57,404 nt of DNA from Kosakonia oryziphila (GCF_900094795.1 NZ_FMBC01000031.1:1-57404); one strand, 5' to 3'. Counted from the stretch's first letter, positions 10,074 to 20,269 are shown. The notes: generated from the letters alone by a model not told the origin. Translations and numbers: made by a program.

Positions 10074-10385
10074 ATGGATATAGAAGATTCTTTCCCACAG
10101 CGGGTCTGGCAAATCGTTGCCGCAATACCGGAAGGTTACGTCACGACTTATGGCGACGTGGCGAAACTGGCTGGCTCTCCGCGTGCCGCGCGACAGGTCG
10201 GTGGCGTACTGAAACGTTTACCGGAAGGAAGTACGTTGCCATGGCATCGGGTGGTGAATCGTCATGGCTGCATTTCATTAACCGGGCCGGATTTACAGCG
10301 CCAGCGCCAGGCATTACTGGCTGAAGGCGTGGTAGTGTCGGGCAACGGCCAAATCGATTTACAACATTACCGCTGGAATTATTAA
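10074..10385 (+). CDS. atl: Alkyltransferase-like protein (ATL), DNA-lesion binding
   Basis: This 103-residue homologue of the DNA-binding domain of O6-methylguanine methyltransferase corresponds to E. coli YbaZ/Atl. The methyltransferase P-C-H-R-V motif is P-W-H-R-V here: the acceptor cysteine is replaced by tryptophan, the defining feature of ATL proteins. These bind O6-alkylguanine without removing it and flag the lesion for nucleotide excision repair. The wing and Arg-finger segment (S-P-R-A-A-R-Q-V-G-G) is intact. The ATG at 10074 has AGGA 8 bases upstream. It is divergent from ffs and convergent with ybaY. Confidence 0.93.
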   Translation: MDIEDSFPQRVWQIVAAIPEGYVTTYGDVAKLAGSPRAARQVGGVLKRLPEGSTLPWHRVVNRHGCISLTGPDLQRQRQALLAEGVVVSGNGQIDLQHYRWNY

Positions 10386-10388
10386 AAC

Positions 10389-10412
10389 GCTCCTCCCCCG
10401 CAGGAGAGGAGC
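10389..10412. terminator. Hairpin between convergent atl and ybaY
   Basis: GCTCCTC and GAGGAGC form a 7-bp stem around a 10-nt loop, immediately after the atl stop and before the ybaY stop. The sequence on the minus side is followed by TTTTAAT, so it may terminate ybaY; the plus side lacks a T-run. Confidence 0.55.
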
Positions 10413-10417
10413 TGTTA

Positions 10418-10987
10418 TCAGTACTGTGTCGGCGCCGGAGTGGCTTCAGAGGGGTTCACTTGCGTGGGGGAAGTGGAAGGCACGGTCGTGGCGGCACCAC
10501 TGTTTTGCTGCAACGGCACAGCCGTTTGTTGCACCGGCACCAGTGTCAGATCCTCCTTAGTTCCACCCTGGTTGATAACCGGTTTAACCGTATCGGTAAT
10601 AAAGACAATTTTACCGTCGATGGTAATGGCCGCACTCAGCAGGATACGTGCATTCGGCTGGATATCAGCCGGGTTAAACGGCAACACGAAGCTGAACGGA
10701 GGCTGTTTACCTTCGGTACGCACTGCTTTCTGCGCCAGCACTTTCGACGGCGCATCCGCCTGGGACGCATCAGAAACTGTCACGGTTAATACCGCATTTG
10801 GCGGCAGCGCCACTTTCTGGCGGATCCAGACCGTACCGGAAACGTTGGGTTGCGCAATCGCAGCTTTATTGGTTGCCGCAGGTGCGCCAGGATTAGGTGC
10901 TGGTGTCGGAATGTTAGCGCCTTTTTGAGCGCAGGCAGAGAGCGCAACTGCAACTGCCAAACCACTTAACATGTGCACGATTTTCAT
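10418..10987 (-). CDS. ybaY: YbaY family lipoprotein
   Basis: This 189-residue lipoprotein has signal peptide M-K-I-V-H-M-L-S-G-L-A-V-A-V-A-L-S-A with cleavage before the lipobox cysteine at residue 19-20 (S-A-C-A-Q). A Pro/Ala-rich linker follows, then a domain with V-S-G-T-V-W-I-R-Q-K-V-A-L-P-P-N-A-V-L-T-V, the YbaY (DUF306-like type III secretion pilotin-like) fold. E. coli YbaY is a putative outer-membrane lipoprotein of unknown role. The Gln/Thr/Pro-rich C-terminal tail is low complexity. The start at 10987 was chosen because the signal peptide begins there and an AGGAG site precedes it. It is divergent from tesB. Confidence 0.92.
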   Translation of the reverse strand: MKIVHMLSGLAVAVALSACAQKGANIPTPAPNPGAPAATNKAAIAQPNVSGTVWIRQKVALPPNAVLTVTVSDASQADAPSKVLAQKAVRTEGKQPPFSFVLPFNPADIQPNARILLSAAITIDGKIVFITDTVKPVINQGGTKEDLTLVPVQQTAVPLQQNSGAATTVPSTSPTQVNPSEATPAPTQY

Positions 10988-11202
10988 AGATGTCTCCTTA
11001 TCTTCAATGCACCGGCAGAACGCTTGCCTGCCAGGATGGGTGGCTAAACCATCGTAACGAGAACAAGTCTGGCACATAAACGCGATATATTCCTGCAAAG
11101 ACCCATTTATTCAGATTATTGAACCCATCGGACCACTCACTTTCCCAGGTTATACTTAGCGGATTATTCGCTCAGTCAGCCGTTATTTATTTGAGGAAAT
11201 TT

Positions 11203-12063
11203 ATGAGTCAGGCACTCTCTAACCTGCTGTTATTGTTGAATCTGGAAAAAATCGAAGAAGGCCTGTTTCGCGGCCAGAGCGAAGATTTAGGGTTACGTCA
11301 GGTCTTTGGCGGCCAGGTTGTCGGCCAGGCGCTGTACGCCGCTAAAGAAACCGTCCCCGCTGAGCGTCTGGTACACTCCTTCCACAGCTACTTCTTGCGT
11401 CCTGGCGATAGCCTGAAACCGATTGTCTATGACGTGGAAGTTCTGCGCGATGGTAACAGCTTCAGCGCCCGCCGCGTGGCAGCGATCCAGAACGGGAAAC
11501 CGATTTTCTACATGACCGCCTCGTTCCAGGCACCGGAAACGGGTTACGAACATCAAAAACCGATGCCGGATGCGCCCGCACCGGATTCACTGAAATCCGA
11601 AACCGATATTGCTCATGCACTCTCCCATTTTTTGCCGCCGCTGGTGAAAGAGAAATTTCTCAGCGATAAGCCGCTGGAGTTCCGACCTGTGGAATTTCAC
11701 AACCCGCTGAAAGGGCATGTTGCCGAACCTGCACGCCAGGTATGGATCCGCGCGAACGGCGTGGTGCCGGAAGACTTTCGCGTCCATCAATACCTGCTGG
11801 GCTATGCCTCAGACTTCAACTTCCTGCCAGTGGCGCTCCAGCCACACGGCGTAGGTTTCCTTGAACACGGTATGCAGGTTGCCACCATCGACCACTCGAT
11901 GTGGTTCCATCGCCCATTTAATATGAATGAATGGCTGCTTTATAGCGTGGAAAGTACGTCCGCCTCCGGAGCGCGCGGCTTCGTACGCGGGGAGTTCTAC
12001 ACACAACAAGGTGTGCTGGTAGCGTCGACCGTGCAGGAAGGGGTAATGCGCAACCGCAATTGA
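11203..12063 (+). CDS. tesB: Acyl-CoA thioesterase II
   Basis: The 286 residues equal E. coli TesB in length. It hydrolyses medium- to long-chain acyl-CoAs, including 3-hydroxyacyl-CoA, and is cytoplasmic. It has a double hot-dog fold. The N-terminal domain contains F-R-G-Q-S-E-D-L and [10 protein letters not shown]; the C-terminal domain contains G-Y-A-S-D-F-N-F, the segment carrying the catalytic aspartate, and [10 protein letters not shown]. The ATG at 11203 has TGAGGA upstream; the longer frame from 11119 is not supported. It is monocistronic and converges with amtB over a shared terminator. Confidence 0.96.
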   Translation: MSQALSNLLLLLNLEKIEEGLFRGQSEDLGLRQVFGGQVVGQALYAAKETVPAERLVHSFHSYFLRPGDSLKPIVYDVEVLRDGNSFSARRVAAIQNGKPIFYMTASFQAPETGYEHQKPMPDAPAPDSLKSETDIAHALSHFLPPLVKEKFLSDKPLEFRPVEFHNPLKGHVAEPARQVWIRANGVVPEDFRVHQYLLGYASDFNFLPVALQPHGVGFLEHGMQVATIDHSMWFHRPFNMNEWLLYSVESTSASGARGFVRGEFYTQQGVLVASTVQEGVMRNRN

Positions 12064-12079
12064 GCTTCTACAAAAGGAA

Positions 12080-12101
12080 AAGCCTCCGAGGAGGCTTTTT
12101 T
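12080..12101. terminator. Bidirectional intrinsic terminator, tesB/amtB
   Basis: AAGCCTC-CGAG-GAGGCTT is a perfect 7-bp stem with a T-run on the plus side and an A-run (T-run on the minus strand, AAAAGGAAAA) on the other. It lies between the two converging stop codons. Confidence 0.85.
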
Positions 12102-12126
12102 ATGCTCAGGAGATAACTCAATTCAA

Positions 12127-13413
12127 TCAGGCGTTGTAGGCATTTTCGCCGTGGCTGTTAACATCCAGACCTTCGCGCTCTTGATCTTCCGGTACACGCA
12201 GGCCCACAGTCATGTCAGCCAGTTTGTAGCCGATAAAGGCCACGACGCCAGACCATACGATGGTGACTGCGATACTTTCCAACTGAACCAGTACCTGTTG
12301 ACTCATAGTCACGCCTTGTGCATAACCGACGCCGCCCAGAGAAGTTGCGGCAAAAATACCGGTCAGGATACAACCGACGATACCGCACACGCCGTGTACA
12401 CCAAACACATCACACGGATCGTCAACACGCAGCATACGTTTCAGAGCAGTAACACCCCACAGACCTGCCACACCTGAAATCAGACCCACAATCAGCGCGC
12501 CGCCGACACCAACATAACCACACGCAGGGGTGATGCCTACCAGACCTGCAATCGCGCCGGAACATGCACCCAGCAGGGATGGTTTGCCACGCAGCGCCCA
12601 CTCGCCGAACACCCACGCAAGGATTGCACCAGCAGTCGCCACAACGGTATTCACGAAGGCCAGCCCGGCAATTTCGTTAGCAGCGCTTGCAGAACCCGCG
12701 TTGAAACCGAACCAACCCACATAGAGGATAGCGGTACCGGTAAAGACCATTGGCAGGTTATGCGGTTTGAACGCTTCTTTGCCAAAGCCCACACGTTTGC
12801 CAATCAGGTAAGCACCGACCAGGCCTGCAACAGCAGCGTTGATATGCACCACGGTACCGCCAGCAAAGTCCAGAGCGCCATGCGTTGCCAGCAAACCGCC
12901 ACCCCAGACCATATGCGCAATTGGCACATAGGAGAGCGTCAGCCATACCACTACGAAAATCAGCACCGCAGAGAAGCGAATACGTTCCGCCAGCGCCCCA
13001 ACAATCAGGCCCACGGTGATACAGGCGAAAGAACCCTGGAAAGCAACGTGGATATATTGGTAGATACTACCCATGACCGCAGTCAGTTGGATATTCTTCA
13101 GCATTACCCAGTTGAAGCTGCCGAAGAAGCTGTTGCCCTCGCCAAAAGCCAGAGAGTAGCCATAAACCACCCACAGAACGCATACCAGCGCGAAGGTGAC
13201 AGCCACCTGCGTCAGCATGGAGAGCACGTTTTTACCGCGGATCAGGCCGCCGTAAAACAGCGCGATGCCCGGGATGCTCATAAACAGCACCAGCGCAGTA
13301 GAAATCATCATAAAGCCGTTATCTGCTTTATCTGCTACAGCGGGAGCCGCCATCGCCAGACCTGGCAGCAATGCCAGTGAAGCAAGACTTGTTTTTAATG
13401 TTGTGTTTTTCAT
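12127..13413 (-). CDS. amtB: Ammonium transporter AmtB
   Basis: This 428-residue inner-membrane ammonium channel has a cleavable signal peptide (ending G-L-A-M-A-A-P-A) and 11 transmembrane helices, and assembles as a trimer. The family signature D-F-A-G-G-T-V-V-H-I-N-A-A-V-A-G contains the first pore histidine, and D-D-P-C-D-V-F-G-V-H-G-V-C-G-I-V-G contains the second. AmtB is blocked by unmodified GlnK when ammonium is ample. It follows glnK with a 32-bp gap and is co-transcribed from the sigma-54 promoter upstream of glnK. Confidence 0.97.
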   Translation of the reverse strand: MKNTTLKTSLASLALLPGLAMAAPAVADKADNGFMMISTALVLFMSIPGIALFYGGLIRGKNVLSMLTQVAVTFALVCVLWVVYGYSLAFGEGNSFFGSFNWVMLKNIQLTAVMGSIYQYIHVAFQGSFACITVGLIVGALAERIRFSAVLIFVVVWLTLSYVPIAHMVWGGGLLATHGALDFAGGTVVHINAAVAGLVGAYLIGKRVGFGKEAFKPHNLPMVFTGTAILYVGWFGFNAGSASAANEIAGLAFVNTVVATAGAILAWVFGEWALRGKPSLLGACSGAIAGLVGITPACGYVGVGGALIVGLISGVAGLWGVTALKRMLRVDDPCDVFGVHGVCGIVGCILTGIFAATSLGGVGYAQGVTMSQQVLVQLESIAVTIVWSGVVAFIGYKLADMTVGLRVPEDQEREGLDVNSHGENAYNA

Positions 13414-13445
13414 TGTTCCAATCCCTATCACTGTGTGGCCAGCTA

Positions 13446-13784
13446 TTACAGTGCCGCTTCGTCGGCTTCGCCGGTACGAATACGAATGACGCGTTGCAAC
13501 TCAGCAACGAAAATTTTGCCGTCGCCAATTTTTCCGGTGTAGGCCGCTTTGCTGATCACATCGATCACTTCATCGAGCTGATCATCAGCAATTGCCACAT
13601 CAATTTTCACTTTAGGCAGGAAATTGACGCTATATTCCGCACCGCGGTACAGCTCGGCATGACCTTTCTGACGCCCGAAACCTTTAACTTCAGTCACGGT
13701 CAGTCCTTGAATACCAATAGAAGACAGTGCTTCACGAACGTCTTCAAGTTTGAATGGTTTAATCACCACGGTAACCAGCTTCAT
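13446..13784 (-). CDS. glnK: Nitrogen regulatory P-II protein GlnK
   Basis: The 112 residues are a classic PII trimer subunit. The T-loop contains Y51 in A-E-L-Y-R-G-A-E-Y, the uridylylation site of GlnD. The B- and C-loop residues G-K-I-G-D-G-K-I-F bind ATP/2-oxoglutarate. GlnK senses energy, 2-oxoglutarate and glutamine, and plugs AmtB under nitrogen excess. The start at 13784 (M-K-L-V-T-V-V-I-K-P) has GGAGGG upstream; the frame extending to 13859 overlaps the promoter and is not real. It is first gene of glnK-amtB. Confidence 0.97.
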   Translation of the reverse strand: MKLVTVVIKPFKLEDVREALSSIGIQGLTVTEVKGFGRQKGHAELYRGAEYSVNFLPKVKIDVAIADDQLDEVIDVISKAAYTGKIGDGKIFVAELQRVIRIRTGEADEAAL

Positions 13785-13839
13785 AGATCCCCCTCCAGTC
13801 GAAATTCGATAATGGCCGCAGCTAACACGTAACAGATAT

Positions 13840-13856
13840 TGCAAGCGGTGTGCCAA
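13840..13856 (-). promoter_or_regulatory. Sigma-54 promoter of glnK-amtB
   Basis: The minus strand reads TTGGCACACCGCTTGCA, with the GG (-24) and GC (-12) doublets correctly spaced. Sigma-54 control with NtrC activation is known for glnKamtB. Confidence 0.9.
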
Positions 13857-13960
13857 CAATGAAAACGAGGAGAATTTCAGATTGTTAGTTCAGACAGGCC
13901 GGGAAAAGCGGAAAGGGAAAAATGCTGGCTCGCGATTCAGGCTGGCGCCAGAAAAGAAAA

Positions 13961-13979
13961 ACGCACCATAGCAGTGCGT
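13961..13979. promoter_or_regulatory. Probable NtrC enhancer site upstream of glnK
   Basis: The sequence ACGCACCATAGCAGTGCGT resembles the NtrC consensus (TGCACC-N5-GGTGCA type), about 140 bp upstream of the predicted start. Additional half-sites TTGCACCAA (13995-14003) and TTTTGGTGCA (14031-14040) follow, ending at the mdlB stop. Confidence 0.55.
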
Positions 13980-14040
13980 TTCGCGTTACTTTTTTGCACC
14001 AACAGAGAACTCTGTCGGTCGCATGCCTAATTTTGGTGCA

Positions 14041-15819
14041 TCAGGCGATAAGCGACTCTTCGCGCGCGCTGGCCGCCAGTTCTTCCCCGGCCAGTTGCAG
14101 TTGATACATCTGCCAATAGCGCCCTTTCGCGGCCAACAATTGCTGGTGCGTCCCGTGCTCCACCGCATGCCCGCGATGTAACACAAGGATGGTTTCGGCC
14201 TCAACAATGGTCGATAAGCGGTGGGCGATCACCACCAATGTGGTCTGCTTACGCACCGCCGCCAGCGCATGCTGGATTGCCTGCTCGGTACCAGAGTCGA
14301 TATTTGCCGTTGCCTCATCGAGGATCAGGATCGGCGGCGTATCAACCAGCACGCGCGCCAGCGCCAGCAGCTGTTTTTGCCCAACTGAGAGATTATTCCC
14401 CTGCTCGCCGAGCCGGGTATGAATACCCGCACTCATACCGCGCGCCAGTTCCGCCAGTTGTACTGTCTCCAGCGCCTGCCACACCTGCGCTTCGCTGATA
14501 TCGCGCCCCAGCGTCACATTGGCGAAAAAGCTGTCCGCCAGTACCACCGGGTCCTGTTGCACCATCGCCACGCCTTTACGCAGCGCCGTATGGCTGAGTG
14601 CAGAGAGTGGCCTTCCGTCGAGGCGGATCTCGCCCTGTGTAAGCGGGTAGTAACCCATCAACAGGCTGGCAAGTGTGCTTTTTCCGCTGCCAGTATGCCC
14701 CACTAAAGCCACAAAGCTGCGTGGAGCAACCGACAGCGAAATATTCTGTAGCACCAGTTGATCGTCGCGATAGGCAAACGAAACATTCTCAATATCAATG
14801 GCGCCACTATGTAGCGGCGTATCATCGTAACCATAAGACTGGCGCGGACGATCCATCAGTTCGAACACTCGCTCGCCAGCGACAACAGCCTGCTGCAACA
14901 TCGATTGCTGCGTCGTCAGCTCAATCAGAGGTTCATTCAGACGGCCAAGATAACTGATAAACGCATACAGCACGCCGACTTCTACCGTGCCTACGGAGGA
15001 GAAACCAAACAGCATCAGCAGCCCGCACAATACCAGCGCCGAGAAAAGACTTAGCAGCGGGCGCAACAGAAAACCGTCCAGCCGTAAAGTTTGCATGCGC
15101 GCAAGATAGTGGGAACGGCTGGCATCGCCCATACGTTCACCAAAGCGAGCCTGCTGGCGGAACTGCTGAATCACACTCATGCCGTTAATGATTTCGTTAA
15201 AGCCATCGTTAATGTCAGCAAGGTAAGCACGCATCCGGCGCACAATCGGCGTACTGAAGCGCTGATAGATCAGCATGACGATCAGCACCGCCGGGAAAAT
15301 CGTCATCGCCACCAGCGCCATCCGCCAGTCCAGGCTGAACATGGCGAGCAGCATCGCGCCAATCAACGCAGCGCTGCGCAACACCGTCGCCACCACCGTG
15401 ACATAAAGATCGCGGATCACTTCGGTGTCATTGGTCACGCGAGAGATAATCTGCCCGACTGGCTGAGTATCAAATTCGCTCAGCGGCTGGCGCAGCGCGG
15501 CGTCCATCACATCAGTACGCAGTTGTTGTACTACGCCGACCGCCGTCTGGTTAAACAGCAGCGACTGACGGTAGTGCAGTAACGCCGCCAGCAGTTGCAG
15601 GCCGACATAAACCGTAGCCAGGCCGGCAACCAGCGCAAGTGGCAGATAGCTTTTCGCCACCATGTTATCGATAAAGTAGCTGATCAGCGCCGGACCGGAG
15701 ACTTCCGCAATCGCCGCAACCCATAGCATCAGCACCGCTTTGATTAACTGCTTGCGCCACGGTTTGCCATATACCAGCAGCCGTTTCAGCGTCGGCCACT
15801 GTCGTGAGAAATTACGCAT
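14041..15819 (-). CDS. mdlB: ABC exporter half-transporter MdlB
   Basis: The 592 residues comprise an N-terminal six-helix transmembrane domain (about residues 20-310) fused to an ATPase domain. Walker A is G-H-T-G-S-G-K-S-T, the signature motif reads L-S-V-G-Q-K-Q-L (a slightly degenerate L-S-G-G-Q, as in E. coli MdlB), and Walker B is I-L-I-L-D-E-A. It probably forms a heterodimer with MdlA. The substrate is not established; the family is multidrug/lipid exporters. Its start overlaps the end of mdlA by 8 bp. The stop is followed by NtrC-like sites of glnK. Confidence 0.93.
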   Translation of the reverse strand: MRNFSRQWPTLKRLLVYGKPWRKQLIKAVLMLWVAAIAEVSGPALISYFIDNMVAKSYLPLALVAGLATVYVGLQLLAALLHYRQSLLFNQTAVGVVQQLRTDVMDAALRQPLSEFDTQPVGQIISRVTNDTEVIRDLYVTVVATVLRSAALIGAMLLAMFSLDWRMALVAMTIFPAVLIVMLIYQRFSTPIVRRMRAYLADINDGFNEIINGMSVIQQFRQQARFGERMGDASRSHYLARMQTLRLDGFLLRPLLSLFSALVLCGLLMLFGFSSVGTVEVGVLYAFISYLGRLNEPLIELTTQQSMLQQAVVAGERVFELMDRPRQSYGYDDTPLHSGAIDIENVSFAYRDDQLVLQNISLSVAPRSFVALVGHTGSGKSTLASLLMGYYPLTQGEIRLDGRPLSALSHTALRKGVAMVQQDPVVLADSFFANVTLGRDISEAQVWQALETVQLAELARGMSAGIHTRLGEQGNNLSVGQKQLLALARVLVDTPPILILDEATANIDSGTEQAIQHALAAVRKQTTLVVIAHRLSTIVEAETILVLHRGHAVEHGTHQQLLAAKGRYWQMYQLQLAGEELAASAREESLIA

Positions 15820-17575
15820 CGTCTGCCTCCTGCGGTACGTCATTCAGGGCGGCTTCCAGTTGCTGGTAGCGATACATATCGCGATACCAACCCGGTTGGC
15901 GCGCAAGCTGTTCATGCTGGCCGCGCTGGGCAATATGTCCATGCTGCATAACTAAAATCTCACTGGCTTCCGTCAGCGCCGACAGGCGATGCGCGCTGAT
16001 AATGACCGTGCGTCCTTCGCCCCACTGGCGCAGGTTATGCAAAATTTGATGTTCGGTACGGCCATCAACGGCCGACAACGCATCATCCAGGATCAGGATC
16101 TCGGCATTGAGCAGCAGTGCACGTGCAATAGAAATGCGCTGTTTTTGGCCACCGGAAAGCATCACGCCGCGCTCGCCTACTTCCGTATCATAGCCCTGCG
16201 GCAGACGCAGTATGTCGTCATGCACGCTGGCAAGCTTCGCTACATGTTCAATCTCTTCCTGTGTAGCGCCGGGTTTGCCTAAGGCAATATTATTGCCCAC
16301 CGTATTGGAGAAGAGGAACGGCGTCTGATTCACTACCGCCAGACGGCTGCGCCAGGCATCCAGCTTCAATTGCTGAAGGGGAATATTGTGGAAACGAATA
16401 TCTCCCTGCCCAACGTCAAAATGGCGCTGAATTAACGCCAGCAAGGTGGTTTTCCCGGCGCCGGTCGGCCCGCAGATACCCAGCATCTGGCCCGGCGTCA
16501 GCAGCGCGTTAACATTATTCAGCACTGCGGTTTCCGTTTGCGGATAGCGAAATTCACGGATAGCAATAGTCAGATTGCCGCGCCCTTCCGGCAACGGCTC
16601 ACTGCCGTCATTCACTACCGGCGCTTCTGCCAGCATGTCGCGGATTCGGCTATAAGCGGCACTTCCGCGTTCCACGATATTAAACATCCACGCCAGCGCC
16701 AGCATTGGCCAAATCATCAACCCCAGATACATGGCAAAACTGGTGAGCTGGCCGAGCGTCAGCGTACCGTGGACAATCATCCAGCTACCGCCGCCAATCG
16801 CCAGCATGTTCGCCAGACCAATGGCAATGTAAATGGTTGGATCAAAACGCGCATCAACGCGGGCGACGCGCATATTTTTCTCCCCGGTGTCGGCGGCTTC
16901 CGTTGCAAACAGCGCCGACTGGCGATCCTCGAGGCCGAAAGCTTTGATCATGCGGATGCTGGTCATACTCTCCTGCGTACGATCATTAAGCGCGGAGAAT
17001 GCGGCCTGCGCTAACTTAAAACGCTGGTGCAACTGATCGCCGTAACGCTTGATAACCAGCGCCATAATCGGCATCGGCAGTAGCGAGAGCAGCGTTAGTT
17101 GCCAACTGATTTGCGTCGACATCACCACCAGTACCACGCAGCCCATCACCAGCGAATCCACTAACGTCAACACACCTTCACCGGCAGCAAACACAACGCG
17201 ATCAACGTCATTCGTTGCGCGCGCCATTAAATCACCGGTACGGTGACGCAGATAAAACTCCGGATGCTGGCGACTCAGCTGACGATAGAAATCTTCACGC
17301 AGCTCCACGGCCAGTTGATAAGAAGCGCCAAACAACCAGACGCGCCAGACATAACGCAGCAGATAGGTGACAATGGCAACCGCAACCAGTACGCCAATCC
17401 ACATCCACACCTGTGATGTAGTGTAATGCTGTTCGGTTACGCCATCGACAATCACCCCCACCACTTTGGGCGGAATGAGTTGTAAGATAGCAATAATGAT
17501 AAGTAAGGCCACTGCGCCAAGGTAGCGTTGCCACTCCCGGCGAAAGTACCAGCCTAACTGGGCAAATAATCGCAC
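15812..17575 (-). CDS. mdlA: ABC exporter half-transporter MdlA
   Basis: This 587-residue half-transporter has six transmembrane segments, then an ATPase domain with Walker [10 protein letters not shown], the canonical signature L-S-G-G-Q-K-Q-R and Walker B I-L-I-L-D-D-A-L. The glutamate after Walker B is replaced by aspartate (D-D-A), as in asymmetric heterodimeric exporters where one site is degenerate. It is co-transcribed with mdlB (8-bp overlap) and probably with decR, 49 bp upstream. Confidence 0.93.
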   Translation of the reverse strand: MRLFAQLGWYFRREWQRYLGAVALLIIIAILQLIPPKVVGVIVDGVTEQHYTTSQVWMWIGVLVAVAIVTYLLRYVWRVWLFGASYQLAVELREDFYRQLSRQHPEFYLRHRTGDLMARATNDVDRVVFAAGEGVLTLVDSLVMGCVVLVVMSTQISWQLTLLSLLPMPIMALVIKRYGDQLHQRFKLAQAAFSALNDRTQESMTSIRMIKAFGLEDRQSALFATEAADTGEKNMRVARVDARFDPTIYIAIGLANMLAIGGGSWMIVHGTLTLGQLTSFAMYLGLMIWPMLALAWMFNIVERGSAAYSRIRDMLAEAPVVNDGSEPLPEGRGNLTIAIREFRYPQTETAVLNNVNALLTPGQMLGICGPTGAGKTTLLALIQRHFDVGQGDIRFHNIPLQQLKLDAWRSRLAVVNQTPFLFSNTVGNNIALGKPGATQEEIEHVAKLASVHDDILRLPQGYDTEVGERGVMLSGGQKQRISIARALLLNAEILILDDALSAVDGRTEHQILHNLRQWGEGRTVIISAHRLSALTEASEILVMQHGHIAQRGQHEQLARQPGWYRDMYRYQQLEAALNDVPQEADDA

Positions 17576-17624
17576 GCGGTTATATCCTGAAGGTGATTTT
17601 CCGGCTGTTGGTTTAGCCTAAGCG

Positions 17625-18083
17625 TTATTCAATGGGTAAAGCCGTGGTGTATTTTATCTGTTCCATGGCGAAGCTAGAAGTGACATCTGACAGCCCCGGC
17701 ACGCTGTTCACTAGCTTCTTATAAAAGTCGTCATAGCGTTTCATATCTGCCACTTGCACACGTAGCAAATAATCATACTCCCCCGCCATGCGCCAGAAAC
17801 CGAGCACTTCCGGCATTTGCGTCACTTCGCTGACAAAGCGGCAATACCAGTCGCTACTGTGGTGTTGTGTTTTAATCAGTACGAAGGCAGTCAAATTCAG
17901 CCCCAGTTTTTCTGCATCCAGCACGGCGACACGGCCGAGCAAAATCCCGTCGTCTTCCAGCCGCTTCAGACGTTTCCAGCAGGGAGTGGTGGTCAGATTA
18001 ACGGCATCTGCCAGCGCCTGCAAAGAGAGTGAACAATCCTGTTGCAGTAGGGAGAGCAGCCTACGGTCAATTTTATCTAACAT
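17625..18083 (-). CDS. decR: Lrp/AsnC-type cysteine-responsive regulator DecR (YbaO)
   Basis: The 152 residues match the length of E. coli DecR/YbaO. The N-terminal HTH ([16 protein letters not shown] to [12 protein letters not shown]) is followed by an RAM ligand-binding domain ([16 protein letters not shown]). In E. coli it activates cysteine detoxification genes; in Salmonella the homologue is next to the cysteine desulfhydrase gene. Here it is divergent from cdsH, with a 115-bp shared control region bearing a perfect palindrome. The start at 18083 matches the family N-terminus. The mdlA-mdlB genes follow on the same strand. Confidence 0.93.
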   Translation of the reverse strand: MLDKIDRRLLSLLQQDCSLSLQALADAVNLTTTPCWKRLKRLEDDGILLGRVAVLDAEKLGLNLTAFVLIKTQHHSSDWYCRFVSEVTQMPEVLGFWRMAGEYDYLLRVQVADMKRYDDFYKKLVNSVPGLSDVTSSFAMEQIKYTTALPIE

Positions 18084-18092
18084 TTTAGAATC

Positions 18093-18113
18093 CAGGAGAA
18101 TATTTTTCTCCTG
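18093..18113. promoter_or_regulatory. Palindrome in the decR-cdsH intergenic region (candidate DecR operator)
   Basis: CAGGAGAA-TATTT-TTCTCCTG has perfect 8-bp arms around an A/T spacer. That is the architecture of Lrp/AsnC-family sites. It starts 9 bp upstream of the decR ATG and about 85 bp upstream of cdsH. It probably mediates decR autoregulation, cdsH activation, or both. Confidence 0.65.
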
Positions 18114-18198
18114 ATAGTCTAACACAAAGGCCAAATGGCAACCTTTTTTTCTTTTACTTTCGCTAGACTGGGCACAAAGTGACAAACGGATAACCGCC

Positions 18199-19245
18199 AT
18201 GAATTGCAGTTGGGTAAAATACGCTATCAATGAAATTAACGCCGATGCACAGCGTTCTGCAGATACGCACCTTATTCGCCTGATGCTGTCGGCTTTTCCG
18301 GGGATCAATCTCTATCTGAAAGATGAAAGCACGCACCCTACCGGTAGCCTGAAACACCGGCTGGCGCGTTCATTGTTCCTGTATGGTTTGTGCAACGGTT
18401 GGATCAAAGAAAGCACGACCATTATTGAGGCCTCTTCCGGTTCAACCGCTGTCTCCGAAGCCTGGTTCGCGCGGTTGCTGGGGCTCCCCTTTATCGCGGT
18501 CATGCCTTACTGCACCGCTAAACGCAAAATCGAGCAGATAGAGTTTTATGGCGGTCGCTGCCACTTTGTTGACAGCGCGTGCGAGATCTATGCGGAATCG
18601 GAACGGCTGGCAAAAGAGCTGAACGGACATTACATGGATCAGTTTACGTTTGCTGAACGCGCGACCGACTGGCGCGGCAACAACAATATTGCCGACAGCA
18701 TCTTCCGTCAGATGAAAAATGAACCGCATCCGGAGCCGGATTACATTGTGATGAGCGCAGGCACCGGCGGCACCTCAGCGACCATTGGCCGCTATATACG
18801 CTGTCAGGGTTATGGCACCCAATTGATGGTGGTGGACCCGGAAAACTCGGTGTTCCTTGATTACTGGCAGCAACGCGACGCCAGCCTGCGCAGTACGACA
18901 GGCAGCAAAATCGAAGGGATTGGCCGTCCGCGGGTGGAACCTTCTTTTATTGCCGACGTGGTGGACGAGCTGCTGCGGGTTCCCGATGCCGCCAGTGTGG
19001 CAACGGCGCAGTGGCTGGAAACGCAAATCGGCCGCAAAGTGGGCGCCTCCACCGGTACCAATATGTGGGGTGCGCTACAGCTCGCCGCACGGATGCGCGA
19101 CGAAGGACGCAGCGGTTCTATCGTGACGCTACTGTGCGACAGCGGCGAGCGGTATCTGGAAACCTACTACAACCCGCAATGGGTGGCGACAAACATCGGC
19201 GATATCGATCCCTGCCGCGCGGAAATTGCCCGTCTGACAGCATAA
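18199..19245 (+). CDS. cdsH: PLP-dependent L-cysteine desulfhydrase
   Basis: This 348-residue fold-type-II PLP enzyme belongs to the cysteine synthase superfamily. The Schiff-base lysine lies in [10 protein letters not shown], the substrate/phosphate loops in E-A-S-S-G-S-T-A-V and [12 protein letters not shown], and a late S-T-G-T-N motif is present. It matches the CdsH protein of Salmonella, which degrades cysteine to pyruvate, ammonia and sulfide and sits next to the ybaO/decR homologue. E. coli K-12 lacks this gene here. The ATG at 18199 directly follows the divergent promoter region; the SD is weak (GGATAACCGCC). Confidence 0.85.
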   Translation: MNCSWVKYAINEINADAQRSADTHLIRLMLSAFPGINLYLKDESTHPTGSLKHRLARSLFLYGLCNGWIKESTTIIEASSGSTAVSEAWFARLLGLPFIAVMPYCTAKRKIEQIEFYGGRCHFVDSACEIYAESERLAKELNGHYMDQFTFAERATDWRGNNNIADSIFRQMKNEPHPEPDYIVMSAGTGGTSATIGRYIRCQGYGTQLMVVDPENSVFLDYWQQRDASLRSTTGSKIEGIGRPRVEPSFIADVVDELLRVPDAASVATAQWLETQIGRKVGASTGTNMWGALQLAARMRDEGRSGSIVTLLCDSGERYLETYYNPQWVATNIGDIDPCRAEIARLTA

Positions 19246-19274
19246 TAACCGGCTTAAAGCCGAAAGCTTTACGC

Positions 19275-19299
19275 AACCCTCAGCCTGGCTGGGGGTTTT
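19275..19299 (+). terminator. cdsH terminator
   Basis: AACCC-T-CAGC-CTG-GCTG-G-GGGTT followed by TT forms a hairpin 30 bp after the cdsH stop, with a short T-run on the plus strand. Confidence 0.7.
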
Positions 19300-19312
19300 C
19301 TATAGACAAAAA

Positions 19313-19334
19313 AAGCCGGGTGAAAACCCGGCTT
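19313..19334 (-). terminator. cof terminator
   Basis: AAGCCGGGT-GAAA-ACCCGGCTT is a perfect 9-bp stem with a GAAA tetraloop. On the minus strand it is followed by TTTTT, giving a strong intrinsic terminator for cof. Confidence 0.85.
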
Positions 19335-19350
19335 GCTGGAAAAATCTTTT

Positions 19351-20169
19351 TCATTCGGGGGAATAAGGAAGATTAGGAGTGTCCAGCCAGTGCATCAAAA
19401 AGTGTGATACTGCCTGATTCTGGCAGTGCCCAATAACCGGTAAATGCGGTAACGCTTCCCGTAGCTGCGGCATAGCGTTGCCCATGATCATGCCGTGCCC
19501 CACGCTTTCAAGCATCTCTCTGTCATTCATCGCGTCGCCAAACGCCATGCAATCCTGCAACGTCAGCCCCAGCGACAGGCTCAGCACCGCCAGCGCGGAA
19601 CCTTTGTTACAGCCTGTCGGCAGGATTTCCAGACAATCAGTGGCAGAAAAGCACAAGTGCGCACGCGCTCCCAGCGTCTCATTCAGCTGAATACGCAGGC
19701 GGCAGAGATCGTCATGATCGCCGACGAAACAAATCTTGGTCACATCGTGCGCTGGTAAGCGCTTAAGATCGGCCAGTTGATAGGTAAAACCGCTGAGTAG
19801 ATGAGCTTCCAGCAACTCTGGCTGCGCATTATCCGTCAACCAACCGGAATCATTGAATACATGAATGGTCGCGCGGGTATCCCATGTGCTGTGCAGCACG
19901 AGATCCGCCACTTCCGGGTTCAGATCCTGGCGGAACAGTAGCTCGCCTTCTTGGGAATGGATGCGTGTCCCGTTACCGGTGATCAAAAAAGCATCCAGCG
20001 CCAGACTACTGATAAGGCTACGCATCTCCAGCGCGTGCCGCCCGGTAGCAAAAGTCAGGGTGATATTCCGTTCGCGCAGACGCTGGAGCACGGTGACCGT
20101 TCGTTCACCTAAACGGTGGTCGGGCATTAACAGGGTGCCATCCATGTCAAAAGCAGCCAAACGCGCCAT
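19351..20169 (-). CDS. cof: HMP-PP phosphatase Cof (HAD superfamily)
   Basis: The 272 residues equal E. coli Cof. HAD motif I is F-D-M-D-G-T-L-L near the N-terminus, motif II is T-F-A-T-G-R, motif III is the lysine in C-N-K-G-S-A-L, and motif IV is G-D-A-M-N-D. A type-IIB cap lies between. E. coli Cof hydrolyses thiamine-pathway pyrimidine diphosphates and other sugar or cofactor phosphates. It is cytoplasmic. The start at 20169 (M-A-R-L-A-A-F-D) matches the family; an ATG directly before it is possible. It is divergent from ybaE. Confidence 0.94.
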   Translation of the reverse strand: MARLAAFDMDGTLLMPDHRLGERTVTVLQRLRERNITLTFATGRHALEMRSLISSLALDAFLITGNGTRIHSQEGELLFRQDLNPEVADLVLHSTWDTRATIHVFNDSGWLTDNAQPELLEAHLLSGFTYQLADLKRLPAHDVTKICFVGDHDDLCRLRIQLNETLGARAHLCFSATDCLEILPTGCNKGSALAVLSLSLGLTLQDCMAFGDAMNDREMLESVGHGMIMGNAMPQLREALPHLPVIGHCQNQAVSHFLMHWLDTPNLPYSPE

Positions 20170-20269
20170 CATCTTTTCTCCGGTTATGTCTTCTTCACAG
20201 TTGCGTTCCAGTATTACGTGAGATATACGGAAGTAATAGTGAATAGATGACAAATATTGTTCCGGGTTT

